NCBI GenBank assembly: GCA_035578175.1
Contig: JAQMRL010000006.1
Coordinates: forward strand, 29,702,893-29,766,892
DNA length: 64,000 nt
Direction of reading: 5' to 3'
Origin: Catonia carolina
Taxonomy: Eukaryota; Arthropoda; Insecta; Hemiptera; Achilidae
Below the pieces are notes generated by a model, which did no database searches, was not told the DNA's origin, and was given only the letters and a program-made list of their open reading frames with translations. Shown piece after piece: positions 33,113-43,752 of this stretch. The translations under genes were made by a program, and so were the position numbers. Within the stretch, counting starts at the first letter, position 1; each line of letters begins with the position of its first letter.

Positions 33113-34020
33113 CATATGAGGAGAGACCCAAAAGTAATCTGACTGAGAGAGCACTGCCATTCGTAAGCATAGTAGACAGTTCTCCCACTAGACGGAGCTA
33201 GTAGAGATCTTCAACAAACAACTGCCTAGACAGCGACAGTTTGTAAGTTTACGTTTGATCGTAGTGTTGTGTTTCTCTCTGTTATGTTTCGCCTGCGATG
33301 TCATTAAGCATCTAGTCAATCTTCCACTAGCTTGGCGCTTTCTTGGTTCGGGGTCATACCAAATCTCATCACCTGTAACGACTTTGGTCACAAAGTTTGG
33401 ATCACTTTCAATCTCGTTTTTCAAGCCCTGGCTTATATTCAATCAAATGTTAAGTTGATCCTGTTTGAAAAGGCGTTGAACAAATTTAGCGGCAACACGT
33501 CTCATTTCCAAATTCACAGTCAAAATCTCCTGGCATGAGCCCCAACTCACGATTATTTCTTCAGAAATTTCCTCGATAGTGAAACAATAAACCTCGTTGA
33601 TTTTTTGAAGTTTTCATTATTTTGAGGTGTTGAAGGATGCCCAGAATGAATTTGACCTTCAAAACTCATCTTACCACATTTTAAGCGCCCAAAATACTCG
33701 AAAACTTTTGTGCGGCTTATAGCATCCTCTTTGAAAGCCTATTAAAGCATGTGGTAAGTTTCCGTTGTTGACTTTTTAATCAGGAAACAAAATTTCAAAC
33801 ACACACTTTTTTTTAAATCTGTTGTAACGACGTCGCAGGCGGAACACAACAACAGTAAGAGAAACACAGCACTAAGATAAAACGTTAACCTACAAACTGA
33901 TGCCGTCTACGCAGTTGTTTGTTAAAGGTCTCAACTAGCTCCAACTAGCAGGCGAACTCACTACAATGCCTACAAATGGCAGTGCACTCTCAGTCCGATT
34001 TCTTTCCTCACTTTTGGAAA
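33113..34020 (-). mobile_element. Internally deleted mariner-like element with long TIRs
   Basis: Two inverted arms of about 185-190 bp (about 33118-33305 and 33828-34015) share ACTGAGAG.GCACTGCCATT, CTAGT...GAGCTAGT, AACAAACAACTGC.TAGAC, GTTTGTA.GTT.ACGTTT and CGCCTGCGA.GTC.TT in opposite orientation, with roughly 80 per cent match by eye. The outer end GAGACCCAAAAGTAATC is mariner-like. The interior carries a decayed transposase on the minus strand. Exact outer ends are uncertain by a few bases; TA at the left edge (33111-33112) is consistent with a TA target. Confidence 0.82.
33188..33800 (-). pseudogene. mariner (Mos1-type) transposase, N-terminal half
   Basis: The minus strand reads in order KVFEYFGRLKCG, GHPSTPQNNENF, ISEEIIVSWGSCQEIL, MRRVAAKFVQRLF and DPNFVTKVVTGDEIWYDPEP. 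This corresponds to the Mos1-type HTH region, then the first catalytic aspartate in VTGDE.W. After RKRQASGR the sequence passes into the inverted terminal arm, so the part with the other two catalytic aspartates is deleted. At least two stops lie in the HTH region. Confidence 0.85.
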
Positions 34021-34176
34021 AAGTGTTCAGTAAAATGATGCAGTGCGAAAGTGGTTTCTTTCAAAGTATGAGAGACTTAGTCTGGATCCTATGTATTGTA
34101 AAAATGTTATGTATAATGCCTACTCTGGGCCAATTATAACTTATGAACTGGGTTAAAGACGGTAGAGAGTAGAGTT

Positions 34177-34524
34177 CAGCTGGCAGAGATGAATTTCAAG
34201 ACGAGAGTATGGTGGGGAAGACAAGAAGGTATAGAATAAGAAATAATGTAATTAGGGAGCAAATGGAAATGGGGTGTCTGTCAAAGAACGTTGGACAGAA
34301 AAACCTTTATTAATTTGGTCAAGTCAATCGGTTGGAGGAGAGTAGACTGCAGAAAAGGATGCTTTATTTACGAAATGGAGGGAAATAAACCAAGGGGTAG
34401 ACCAAGAGTGAGATGGATGGGATTAATTATGGATGATTTAGAGAAAATTTGTGATGCCAAACAATGCAAGGGAGATAGTTTAATGATAGAGATAGGCAGG
34501 AGGTGTTGTCAAGGCCCAACCTGA
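34177..34524 (+). pseudogene. LINE C-terminal fragment
   Basis: A + frame reads EMNFKTRVWWGRQEGIE (stops follow), then FINLVKSIGWRRVDC, GNKPRGRPRVRWMGLIMDDL and a stop. The RGRPRVRW motif is the usual post-RT segment of several arthropod LINE groups. No palm motif remains. Confidence 0.65.
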
Positions 34525-34629
34525 AAAAAATTTGTAAATGGGATACAACTTAGATGATACAAGTTAAAGAGTTATTTTGATGGTTAATTTGTGAAGTGGT
34601 GATTTTATTTTTTTCACTGAAAAATCACA

Positions 34630-34745
34630 AAAATATCTAGTTTAAGACACTCGCACAACTTTATCCTACCGGTATAAAACAATGAAAAACAAAACCTAAT
34701 TTATACTTTCTCTTGACCTACATGAATATAAGGGAAAAGTAGTAT
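34630..34745. repeat. Family M, two ends fused
   Basis: A left head in + orientation (AAGACACTCGCACAACTTTATCC) is followed after 35 bp by a right terminus in minus orientation (TACTTTCTCTTGACCTACATG). The whole interior is lost. Confidence 0.6.
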
Positions 34746-36169
34746 GTAATGAATGGTTTGTTATTTTTTTGATAAATCACCAGATCTGATGTGCACATAC
34801 ATCGCTGTATAGAAATGAATTCATTTCTTGAAACTACATCCAGATACGCCCACTTCGATGTGACGTAATGCATAACAGGTAGCGGATAATATTTCATAAA
34901 GAATTAAAACGAGAGATTGCCATCTTGCTCATACATACATACCACAGGGAAAACTGAACAAAAATATATCTGAACTATTTATGTTAGCGAATGTTAACAT
35001 ATCACAAAATATCAAGAAAATCTATAAAATAAATCAAATTTTATGCAGTTTTTTGAAAACTGACCCGAATTTTTACTTACCCTTAGTGAACTTTACATCC
35101 CCGCTACAAAGAATCAGATGTATAAAAGTTGCACCATACAAACTATTGGCCCTACAACTGCGCTAAATGAACCCTCAAAATCGAACCTCCATAGCAGGCG
35201 TTGAATACTTAAGTTATACAGGTCTCAAATTTTTATTTATAGAGCACACGTAACACTCACGTTTATTAATTTATGTGCGTTACGTTTTATAAAAAGCGTT
35301 TGCAGATATATTTTGGCGTATGGACGAGACCATATATAGACATGCAGTTTGCACCCATATAGAAAGGTTTACTGAGATAGTTTGAGGTTATGGACAACAC
35401 CATTTTTAGACAAATGATTTTCCAACAGTACGCTACTGTTTGCGGAGATAAGACTGGGGCGAGCTCTAACTGACTGCATTGGACGATAAATAAAGGTCAC
35501 TTTTTATTGGCTATTCAAAATTACTGATTCTCCAGTCGAAACATGTTAATTCTTTTTTTAAATTATACATTAAAAAAAATTGTCCTTGTGTTTTTTTTAA
35601 ATAGTTTTTTTATCGATTCATCCGTTTCATTCTGGAAAATACTTACAATACTTATATACTTTTCAGGAGCTGAAATTAAAATTTTCATCAAGAAATCATA
35701 AAAAATATCAGGTCTATAGTCCAGAAATTTACCCAGGCAGTAAAACCAATAGTTTAATCGGATGTTAAACCACGAAAAAATCTTAGCTCAAATTCTTACA
35801 GACTGAAGAAAAGGTGCATAAATCGAGGAATAATATTTCTTAAATTATTTATTACATTTAATATTTATTTATGTAAATTCTAAGCTAACCAATAAATTTT
35901 TTTTAAATAAATGTTTCCTTTATACTTTGTCGGAAAATTGTCTGCCCGTATACTATTACAATTACCCAATATCTCAGACAGAAACAGTTATACTATTAAC
36001 CATGAAATTGCGAGCTTCCTAGTAAATCAATCAGTCGTGTACACCTCCACCCACCCTCCTCATGACATTGGAATTGCTTCACTCAGTCGGTTCAATGCAA
36101 GCTTGACACGAGTTTCGTCACGTTTGTGCACTGTTTTTTTAAGTCATTTTCGTTTAAATTTTTTTTTTT
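34746..36169. other. Unassigned region
   Basis: AT-rich with a few less biased patches. No recognised gene, RNA or repeat family. Confidence 0.4.
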
Positions 36170-36355
36170 TATTTATTTAACGTCGCATCAACTACAACGG
36201 TCATTAGCGACGACATTGGGGTGTAACTATTGTACAATGAAGGATGAAATGATTTTTGTAACATATGAAAATATGCCTGAGTGGGATTCGAACCCAGGAC
36301 TGCATGATGAGAGGCGAACACGTTACCAACTGCCCAATGTGGCCAGCTAAACAAA
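36170..36355 (-). repeat. SINE B, full reverse copy
   Basis: Runs from the tail (TTATTTAACGTCGCATCAAC, CGGTCATTAGCGACGAC) to the head (AGTGGGATTCGAACCCAGG as inverse B box; ACGTTACCAACTGCCCAATG as inverse A region; TGGCCAGCT). Confidence 0.82.
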
Positions 36356-36599
36356 TTTAAAAATTTGTTTATTATATAGGCCTACCATTTAAATGTTTAA
36401 TACAGCCTTTCTTTTAAAAAATCTAAAAGTTCATTTATTAGTTTTCAGTGTATTAAAGGCTACGGAAATGTATAAAACACAAATGTACATTAAGCGATAG
36501 TTAATAGTGCGGTATTCTCGCTATTATTTTACAATTATAAAAAGGAAACTTGAAGACGTGGCTTGACACCATAACACAATGAAAAATAACATATTATGA

Positions 36600-36790
36600 C
36601 TTTAGAATTATATAAAATGTGAAATTTTTGGAAAGTTTAAAAAATTTATTGGGTTTTGAACCTCTTACGTTGTCTTCACATTGAGTACGAAATTATTGTT
36701 AATTTTAATGAGCATTTGTGTGAAATGCGTTATTTTATATGCGTTAGGTGATGTGTTGATAGAAAGTGGCGTGTTGCAATGTGTACAATG
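36600..36790. repeat. Repeat C, copy 1
   Basis: AAAAAATTTATTGGGTTTTG, AAATTATTGTTAATTTTAAT and TTGTGTGAAATGCGT match the stretch at 59515-59665 in the same orientation. In both places a SINE B tail lies about 200-400 bp to the left. The class is unknown. Confidence 0.6.
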
Positions 36791-36914
36791 TTGAGCTTCA
36801 TCTTTCTTCAATAAGGTGGCATCAGGCCACAGAAACGATCTTACTTATTTGCTCATCTACTCACCGGCTCAATATAGTACAGTATTATACCCGTTTGTTG
36901 TTTCTACAAAATTT

Positions 36915-37172
36915 ATACAGTATATGGAAGCATCTTAACAGAAGAAGGGATAGGCTAGTGAGGCGTATCTCAAGATATCCAGGTATTGGTCTATCAATAA
37001 TGGAGGGTAATATTGAGGGAGTGAATTGTAGGGGGAAGGAAAGGTTAGAATATATAAAGCAAATTACGAAAGATGTAGGGTGTTGCAAGTATGTAGATAT
37101 GAAACACCTTGCGCAAGATAGAACAGCTTGGAGAACTGCATCAAACCAGCCGAGAGACTGATGACAAAAAAT
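36915..37172 (+). pseudogene. LINE N C-terminal end, second copy
   Basis: The frame reads SIWKHLNRRRDRLVRRISR, IMEGNIEGVNCRGKERLEYI, KQITKDVGCCKYVDMKHL, AQDRTAWRTASNQPRD, stop, then TGATGACAAAAA. It is very close to the copy at 18.2 kb; similarity begins within a few bases of AGTATATGGAAGCATC. Confidence 0.87.
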
Positions 37173-37203
37173 CCTTCTTTTTAATTGTATCCAACTTGGG
37201 TAT

Positions 37204-37368
37204 TTTCGATATCTAAAATCGCAAAATCGCAAAAAAGTGAAAAATGACTCGAATAAACTACTACTTCCGGTTGACCGATTTTGATGAAAATGTTCGTGTT
37301 GGGTCCTCTAGTGGTACCTAACTTAAGTTTCAAGTTCTTACGACGTTCCGTTCTTGAGATATTCTGCT

Positions 37369-37408
<40 letters not shown>

Positions 37409-37545
37409 AATTGCTAAAAACATGTTTTTGGGGTTCAGGGGGTCTGAAAACGTGCAGGATCCGGTGAAAACTCGATTTCGCAAAATCGATATGAAAACAA
37501 TACTTTCCATCCTATAATACATTCATATAGGCAAGAGAAAGTAAA
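37204..37545 (+). repeat. Family M, right-end copy 12
   Basis: From AAAATCGCAAAAAAGTG through ACTTCCGGTTGACCGATTTT, a CA tract (37372-37407) and CCAATTGCTAAAAACATG to TTCATATAGGCAAGAGAAAGT. Confidence 0.83.
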
Positions 37546-38165
37546 AAAAATCTTTAAATAGGTTATAAATACAGTACTTTCGAAAGAATAAATTTATTTT
37601 AAAAAATTATATGAATAAAAGACATAATACTTTAGTTCTTTTAAACGATTCTATATAAAAATAACTATTACAGTGCGTGACTGAATTTAAAGGGAGAGAA
37701 GGATGTGCATTTCTCTATTGTTTGTTGCCTTTGCCGTGAGGGGGGGTTACCGTAATAAGAGATTCAGCTGTTATGTTTATAGTTTGCTATGAGTACGAAT
37801 ACGAGTAATAGCGTTTGCTTTATTATTATTCTTCCTACAATTCTTTCCCTTGTGTATTTTTTATGAGTATGTACCCTATTTCACGCCAAATTACTGTTGA
37901 AAATTTCACAGCATTTAATAGCCGTATAAAAAGGTTTATCTTTCAACATTAACTTCAGCATAACCTGTTTTATATGTATCTGTACTTAGCACAATTATTT
38001 AATACACCGTAAAAATGACTTTATTAAAATAACTAGAGAGGTAATGGAAATGATAGCTAGGTAATTATTAATATTAAATAGTTACACATAAAACAATAAA
38101 TAGTTATCATAGGCGTAGCCACGGTGGGGCGCTTACCCCATGGCTCATTTAGTAAAACAAAACTA
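37546..38165. other. Unassigned spacer
   Basis: AT-rich with nothing recognised. Confidence 0.4.
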
Positions 38166-38930
38166 AAATCTGGTGTGAAACACTCACACGACTTTCTCTA
38201 GTCAATGCAAACAAATAATGAACAATATAACCTAACATTAGAAATAAATAAAAACCTAACCTCTTAAAACATAACCTTATTATAATCATGAGTGAATGAT
38301 GCAAAATGAAAACCAACCTTAGTTTGGCTTAATAATGCGGAAAATCACTCTTTCACGCTAAAATATGGCTTGTAGAGAAAGTGCTTGAAATAAAAGTTGT
38401 AGATCTTTTAATTTCCTATAAATTTGATTATATAGTCTACACTTTTGGTGTAAAATGCAGAGTAGGACCGAAATCTTAAAAAATCCATTTTTTACAGATT
38501 TTCATGAGAGAAAAAACATAAAATTACTAATTACCGCTAAACTAAGCAGTATACAAAGAAATGTTTGAAATAAAAGTGGTTGGTTTTTAAATTTTCTACA
38601 ACTTTTATTATTTATACATTTCTGCGCTCATATGCATTTTATATAGCCTATTTTTCTACAAGAGCACAGCCTCCCCAAGAATTTCAGCAGACATGGCGCC
38701 TACCCTACCTTGTAGAAAATAAAAAATTAAGTAAATAAGGGAATTTTTTAAATAATCACTGGAACCGTTTTTGAGAAAATTACAAAAGAGTGAAAAATTA
38801 CACGAATAAAATACTACTTCCGGTTGATCGATTTTGATGAAAATCTTTGTGTAGAATCCTCTAGTGATACCTAACTTAATTTCCCAGTTTGAACTTCGTA
38901 CGATGTTCCTTTCTTGATATATTTTGTTCA

Positions 38931-38966
<36 letters not shown>

Positions 38967-39074
38967 GACCAATCGCTAAAAACATGTTTTTTTGGGTTCA
39001 TGGGGTCTGGAAACATGTAGATCCGGTGAAAACTCGATTTCGAAAAATCAACATGTAAACAATACTTTCCTTGT
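38166..39074 (+). repeat. Family M, nearly full copy 13
   Basis: Starts AAAATCTGGTGTGAAACACTC and passes every block, with a CA tract at about 38933-38962. It stops at AACAATACTTTCCTTG, losing the terminal GGCAAGAGAAAGT. Confidence 0.83.
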
Positions 39075-39558
39075 AGAAAAGTTGTAGGTTTTAAATTTTC
39101 TACAACTTTTATTATAGGTATACATTTTCAAAAAAGTGAGTACATTACCTAAGCGAGTAAATCACTTTATAAATTATACAGCTGCTTTCCGTTCTACCTG
39201 TTGACGGACTTCCGTACCTGGCTGCACACTGTTCTGTGGGAGGAGACGGCAGGGTGTAGGGGAGTGTGGGAGCCCTGACTTATTTTCTAAAAAAAAAAAA
39301 CAATTTTTTTCTACGAAAGCACAGCCTCCCCAAGAATTTCAGCAGATATGGCACTTACCCTATGTGGCAGAGCATAAAAAATGTATAAATGCGTAAATGA
39401 GGCGGTTTAAAAAATATCGTAGCAGCCGTTTTTGAGAAAATTTCAAAAAGTCAATAACACACGAATAAACTAATAGTTCTGGTCGACCGATTTTGATTGA
39501 AATATTCATGTCGGATTCGTTAGTGATTTATCTTAAATTTCAAGTTTTAACTTCGTAC

Positions 39559-39802
39559 GGGCCTCCGGGCCAGCCCAGTCAGTCAGCTGGTAGACAGTCG
39601 CTATTATCTGTTAAGTAACCCCGGTTGGGTAAGCGATTTTGTATGGTGACCAGTTGACAGCCATCCATGAACAAACTCTACTGGAGGTCCCTGTTCAAAC
39701 TCATGTCTAATCTACTTCAAAAATACAGCGAAAAGCAGCGATCAAATTGGGTAGTTGTCAATAAAGTACAGTTCCCGATAACAAATAAAAGCTAAAAAAA
39801 AA
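39559..39802 (+). mobile_element. Poly(A)-tailed 244-bp retroposed insert
   Basis: AACTTCGTAC occurs at 39549-39558 and again at 39803-39812, a 10-bp target duplication across an insert starting GGGCCTCCGGGCCAGCC and ending AACAAATAAAAGCT plus A's. The sequence around the insert rejoins the family M consensus exactly. No tRNA-like promoter was seen; the AATAAA just before the A tail and the CAGTCAGTCAG near the start suggest a copied RNA polymerase II transcript or a short LINE derivative. Source unknown. Confidence 0.85.
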
Positions 39803-39867
39803 AACTTCGTACAGTATTCCGTTCTTAACACACTTTTTTGTGTTTTTAACACACTTTGTTTACGCGC

Positions 39868-39879
39868 GCACACACATTC

Positions 39880-39918
<39 letters not shown>

Positions 39919-39966
39919 TACACACGCGCACACACATACACGCACGCACACACACGCACACGCGCG

Positions 39967-40031
<65 letters not shown>
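39868..40031. repeat. Long CA microsatellite inside family M
   Basis: About 160 bp of CA with CG and TA interruptions, at the usual family M microsatellite position. Confidence 0.95.
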
Positions 40032-40034
<3 letters not shown>

Positions 40035-40112
40035 CCAATCGCTAAAAACATGTTTTTTTGGGTTCAGGGGGGTTCTGAAGCATGTATTTCCTATTCATTC
40101 GTACATGATAAG

Positions 40113-40902
40113 AGAAAGTAAAAAGTACATAGGGTGGATAAAACAAGATTAATTATAAAACATGTAATTAGTTAGATAATTAACAAGACCATAAAGCCGT
40201 GGATTAATTAACATATTAAATAAAACAAGACTTTAAATATTAAAAATATAATGAGTAATAATTAGAGGAGAGAACCGTAATGAAGTGTAATGAAGATATT
40301 CAATATTTAGTTACCATAATGGTGCAGCTTCGGATAAATGCAATGTGTAAAGTGACACTATAAAGTTCGTAGCTATTTGAATATTAACATTGATAAGGTG
40401 GAAGAGTAATTTTCATAACAGGAAGAACAAAACAGAAATAAGGGACGGGGGGTGTGGTTTTGTACAACAATGCTCCAACGCGGTCCGTTGGACCGAATCC
40501 CATTTCCGAGCAGGCATTAACTTTGCAAAACATCCACTATTCGTCTCTTCCTCTGCTATTACTATTATTTGAAACCTAAGCTTCCCTCCACTCCACTATT
40601 TCAGCCAAATCCCTTATCCAATACCGACAACAAAACATATTTTAAATTGCGCTAAATATGCAATACCAATAACTAATTTGTTCTTTTATTACAGGCTTAA
40701 TGTATTGTAAAATGTATATTTTATAGGCATAAATTTTAGTTGTGAATTCCAATAATATTATTCTCACACAAATTTATCTGTAAAATAACTTGATTTATTT
40801 TAAACAGTTATTACAAAAATTATTTGTGGTTTATGCTGGCTATTTTATTAAGTAAACAATAAACTTACTGCCCTTTCACAAAAAATTTATAAAATTAACC
40901 CT
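40113..40902. other. Unassigned spacer
   Basis: AT-rich. A less AT-rich patch near 40440-40560 has no recognised feature. Confidence 0.4.
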
Positions 40903-40943
40903 AACACGTTTCGGACTCTAAGTGACCACCCTCAGAAGGAAGA
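40903..40943 (-). ncRNA. Possible decayed hammerhead-like motif
   Basis: The minus strand reads TTCTGAGGGTGGTCACTTAG then AGTCCGAAACG. This resembles the CUGAUGA...GAAAC arrangement of hammerhead ribozymes known from Penelope-like retroelements, but two core bases differ (GG for UA) and the middle stem pairs poorly. It would be an inactive relic at best. Confidence 0.22.
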
Positions 40944-41245
40944 AATACACACTCAACTTATATCAAACAAAATAATTAATAATAAATTAATAAAGTAATA
41001 ATAATAGTTAATAAATAAAATGAAATACAATAAATTATTTAATGAATATGATAATAATACAATATTCAACAAATCTTTGTTCCACAATTTATAATACATC
41101 ATAAAAGCAAAATACACAATTCAGTATACAAATATAACCTAAATAAAATTACAAAAATGTAATTTAAATTTAAAAAAATTAAATTAAACAAAATAAAAAT
41201 TTTATATAAAATGTGGAACTAGGTATCTATACCTATACCGTAAGC

Positions 41246-41372
41246 TATATGGGTTTGAATCCCATTCAGGCACAGCATATTTTCATGCGTTACAAAAAAT
41301 AATTTCATCCTTCATCATCTGCATTAGCAGTAATTGCAGAACAGTCGGACGTTAAACAAAGAAAAAAAAAAT
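41246..41372 (+). repeat. SINE B, 5'-truncated copy
   Basis: Starts near the B box (GGGTTTGAATCCCATTCAGG) and runs through TTCATCCTTCATCATCTGC and GCAGTAATTGCAGAACAGTC to an A-rich tail. Confidence 0.75.
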
Positions 41373-41880
41373 ATATATATAGCGTAAGCTGAGGTGGAAG
41401 ATACCATCCATGAAAATACAATGTCAAAGATGTAGCAACATTTATAGACTACATTAACAAAAATATATATATAAATAAAACAAAGAGATAAAATAAGAAT
41501 TTATATGAATTACGACAATTTTTGACCACAAAGTAGAAGCAGATAACTAATCAAAAGTAACTACATAAATCAAAGTAACTTAGTATCAAAAGTAAAGAAA
41601 AAAGTACTAACTACACGTCTTGCACATATTAAAAAAAAATGAAATTATTAACCCTTTTAGTGCCAAAACAATATTTAAAAGTTTGATATAAAGTGCCATT
41701 TAATTTGAATAAGGGTGTAAAAAAAGTGCCAGCCCTTATTTCAAAAACTTGCAGGCGTAAGCCTGCCATTATCGACCTTCAACATTACAGAAAAATAAAA
41801 TTTCCTGTTAAAAATAAATTTTTATTGGGTTCATAAAAACAGAAATCGTTCTACCAATAAAAATATACAAAATATTTTTT

Positions 41881-42038
41881 TTTTAGTTTATTTAAAGTCC
41901 CATCGACAGCTTGGTCATTAGCAACTACTGAGGGTTTTGGTACCTTAACGTGTTAAAATTTCCAGACCCTAGCCGGAAATTGAACCCAGGACCTTTCGCT
42001 TTGTAGGCTAGCACGCTAGTCACTACACCATGGAGACA
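41881..42038 (-). repeat. SINE A, reverse full copy
   Basis: Tail AGTTTATTTAAAGTCCCATC, body TTAAAATTTCCAGACCCTAG, inverse B box GGAAATTGAACCCAGG and inverse A region AGTCACTACACCATGGAGAC. Confidence 0.85.
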
Positions 42039-42485
42039 ATTTCAAAATACATTATTCCATTAATTTTTGTTTAAAAGATTTTTTGGAAATGTTCGGTTAC
42101 CCAGATGTTGGCACTTTATGCATAACTTATGGACGCCCGGTAAACCGAATGTTATAACTACATAAAATATATATCAACGTCCTGTTTCCAGACGTTGGTA
42201 CTGAAAAAGTTAATAAAAAAATGTAATAAATAAACCAACATCAGAAAAAAATCTCTGTACCCACAACCGTAAACAACCACTTGATCGTCAAAGTGAAAAA
42301 GCGTTTAAAATTTTTAGTAATTTTTCATTTCGTTTGGTATGCAGTTGAAGATTTAAGGTCCTAAATACAAATAAAACCATTTAAATAACTCAATTGTAGG
42401 CCTTCTTGGTATTACCATATCAGTATAACAAATATAATAGAATTATTTGATTTATTTAGCCTATTTATTTTAAGTTGACAGACAA

Positions 42486-43095
42486 CACAGATTAAGAGGT
42501 CGAGAAGAATTGTACAAGGAAAATTAATGATAATTGGAAAACTATTCGAAAAAGAAGACAAAAATTTTACGGACACCTGTATAGAATGGATGATAACTGG
42601 TTAACAAAACAAATTTTTAAGACACTGAACAATAGACCTAAGGTGTTGGATAAATGGCTTAAAGTGTGTTGTATAAATGTTTTACAGACATCAGAAAGAA
42701 TATTGAGAAAACCGAGAAAACTTAATGAACCGAATCAAATTCAGACAACTAATACAGACTTTAAATCCTAGTAAAGGTAGTTACTTTTATACGGATTTGA
42801 ATACTAGACAGTGGTTATCGGTGTACTTTGATGGTTGGGGTTTAATTAACCACAATCTCTCAGGAATGGTTGGGCTGGGTACAAGACTAAACTTCATTCA
42901 CACGTCATTTACAGCCTCATCTCTTTAGGTCATAGGGTTGGTTATTGTTCTGAATCGAACAGATTACAACATACACACATGAGGAATTCTAAAAATTATG
43001 GACTTAAAGAGCTTCCATGAAGAACAAAAACAGAACACAGGGTGGACAGAAAAAAAGTAAAGCCCACAGTGGGTGAATGCTGAGAATGTGTTTTA
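42486..43095 (+). pseudogene. LINE K C-terminal fragment split by SINE C
   Basis: The + strand reads IRKRRQKFYGHLYRMDDNWL, TKQIFKTLNNRPKVLDKWL and RKPRKLNEPNQIQTTNTD. The SINE C body follows (42765-42985), and the LINE resumes as AAGAGCTTCCATGAAGAAC up to GGGTGAATGCTGAGAATG. FYGHL.RM is the post-RT motif shared with the LINE K copies at 50.5 and 61.6 kb. Confidence 0.78.
42765..42985 (+). repeat. SINE C, 5'-truncated copy inside LINE K
   Basis: Begins AATCCTAGTAAAGG and ends near CACACATGAGGAATTC. It occupies the same place in LINE K as the copy at 2440-2665, with ACAGACTTTA before and ATGGACTTA after as degenerate flanking repeats. Confidence 0.78.
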
Positions 43096-43403
43096 TGAAC
43101 CGTTCAGATGGTCCAAAGATTGTACAAATTGTAGGTTGTAAAATACAAGTTTTCTGGCCAGAAGTGCGCTTTGAGGTTCCGGTATGTTATTGCTTAAGTT
43201 GGAATCGTTTTTGTGGTTTTAATACTTTTTTTACATTAATATTTTATCTTTTAAGCTGGCAGTTTGTTTAAATGCAAGTACCCCAGATGATATTTTACTA
43301 CAGATTTGATCAGTAAAAATTCCTAAGACTAAGACCTATCTAGTGACACTCAAAAATTCACTGTTTGTACATGTTTCAGAATATTATTATTATTAATTAA
43401 TAC

Positions 43404-43740
43404 CCACCGGGTTGGTCTAGAGGTAAAGTCGTTGCCAAAAATCAGTTGTTTAACAGCTGATTTTTGAAGACGAACATTCCTGGTTCAAATCCTAGTAAAG
43501 TTAGTTACTTTTATACGGATTTGAATGCTAGACAGTGGTTACCGGTGTACTTTGATGGTTGGGGTTAAATTATCCATACTCTCTTAGGAACGGTCGGCCT
43601 GAGTCTGTACAAGACTACACCTCATTTACACGTCATACATATCATCCTCATCTTATCGGGTCATGGGGTTGCTTTGTTCTGAATTGAACAGATTGCAACG
43701 TACACACATTAGTTATTAGCAAAAAAAAAAGAAGAAATTA
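43404..43740 (+). repeat. SINE C, complete copy with 12-bp target duplication
   Basis: tRNA-like head CCACCGGGTTGGTCTAGAGG (A box), a 29-bp hairpin AAAAATCAG...CTGATTTTT between the boxes, B box GGTTCAAATCC, then TAGTAAAGTTAGTTAC and the family body, ending in ten A's. ATTAATTAATAC flanks both sides (43392-43403 and 43741-43752). This copy defines the 5' end missing from the other three. Confidence 0.9.
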
Positions 43741-43752
43741 ATTAATTAATAC

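Larger units (their letters stand above)
39290..40112 (+). repeat. Family M, copy 14 with a retroposed insert
   Basis: The left half is missing. The copy starts at the CTACGAAAGCACAGCCTCCC block and runs to AGAGAAAGT. It is split by a poly(A)-tailed insert at 39559-39802 and holds the longest microsatellite of the window. Confidence 0.83.

Noticed and set aside
39742..40152. Several overlapping open frames of 60-98 codons with Cys-Val or His-Thr repeats
   Set aside because: They are translations of the CA/GT microsatellite inside family M in different frames and have no other coding support.
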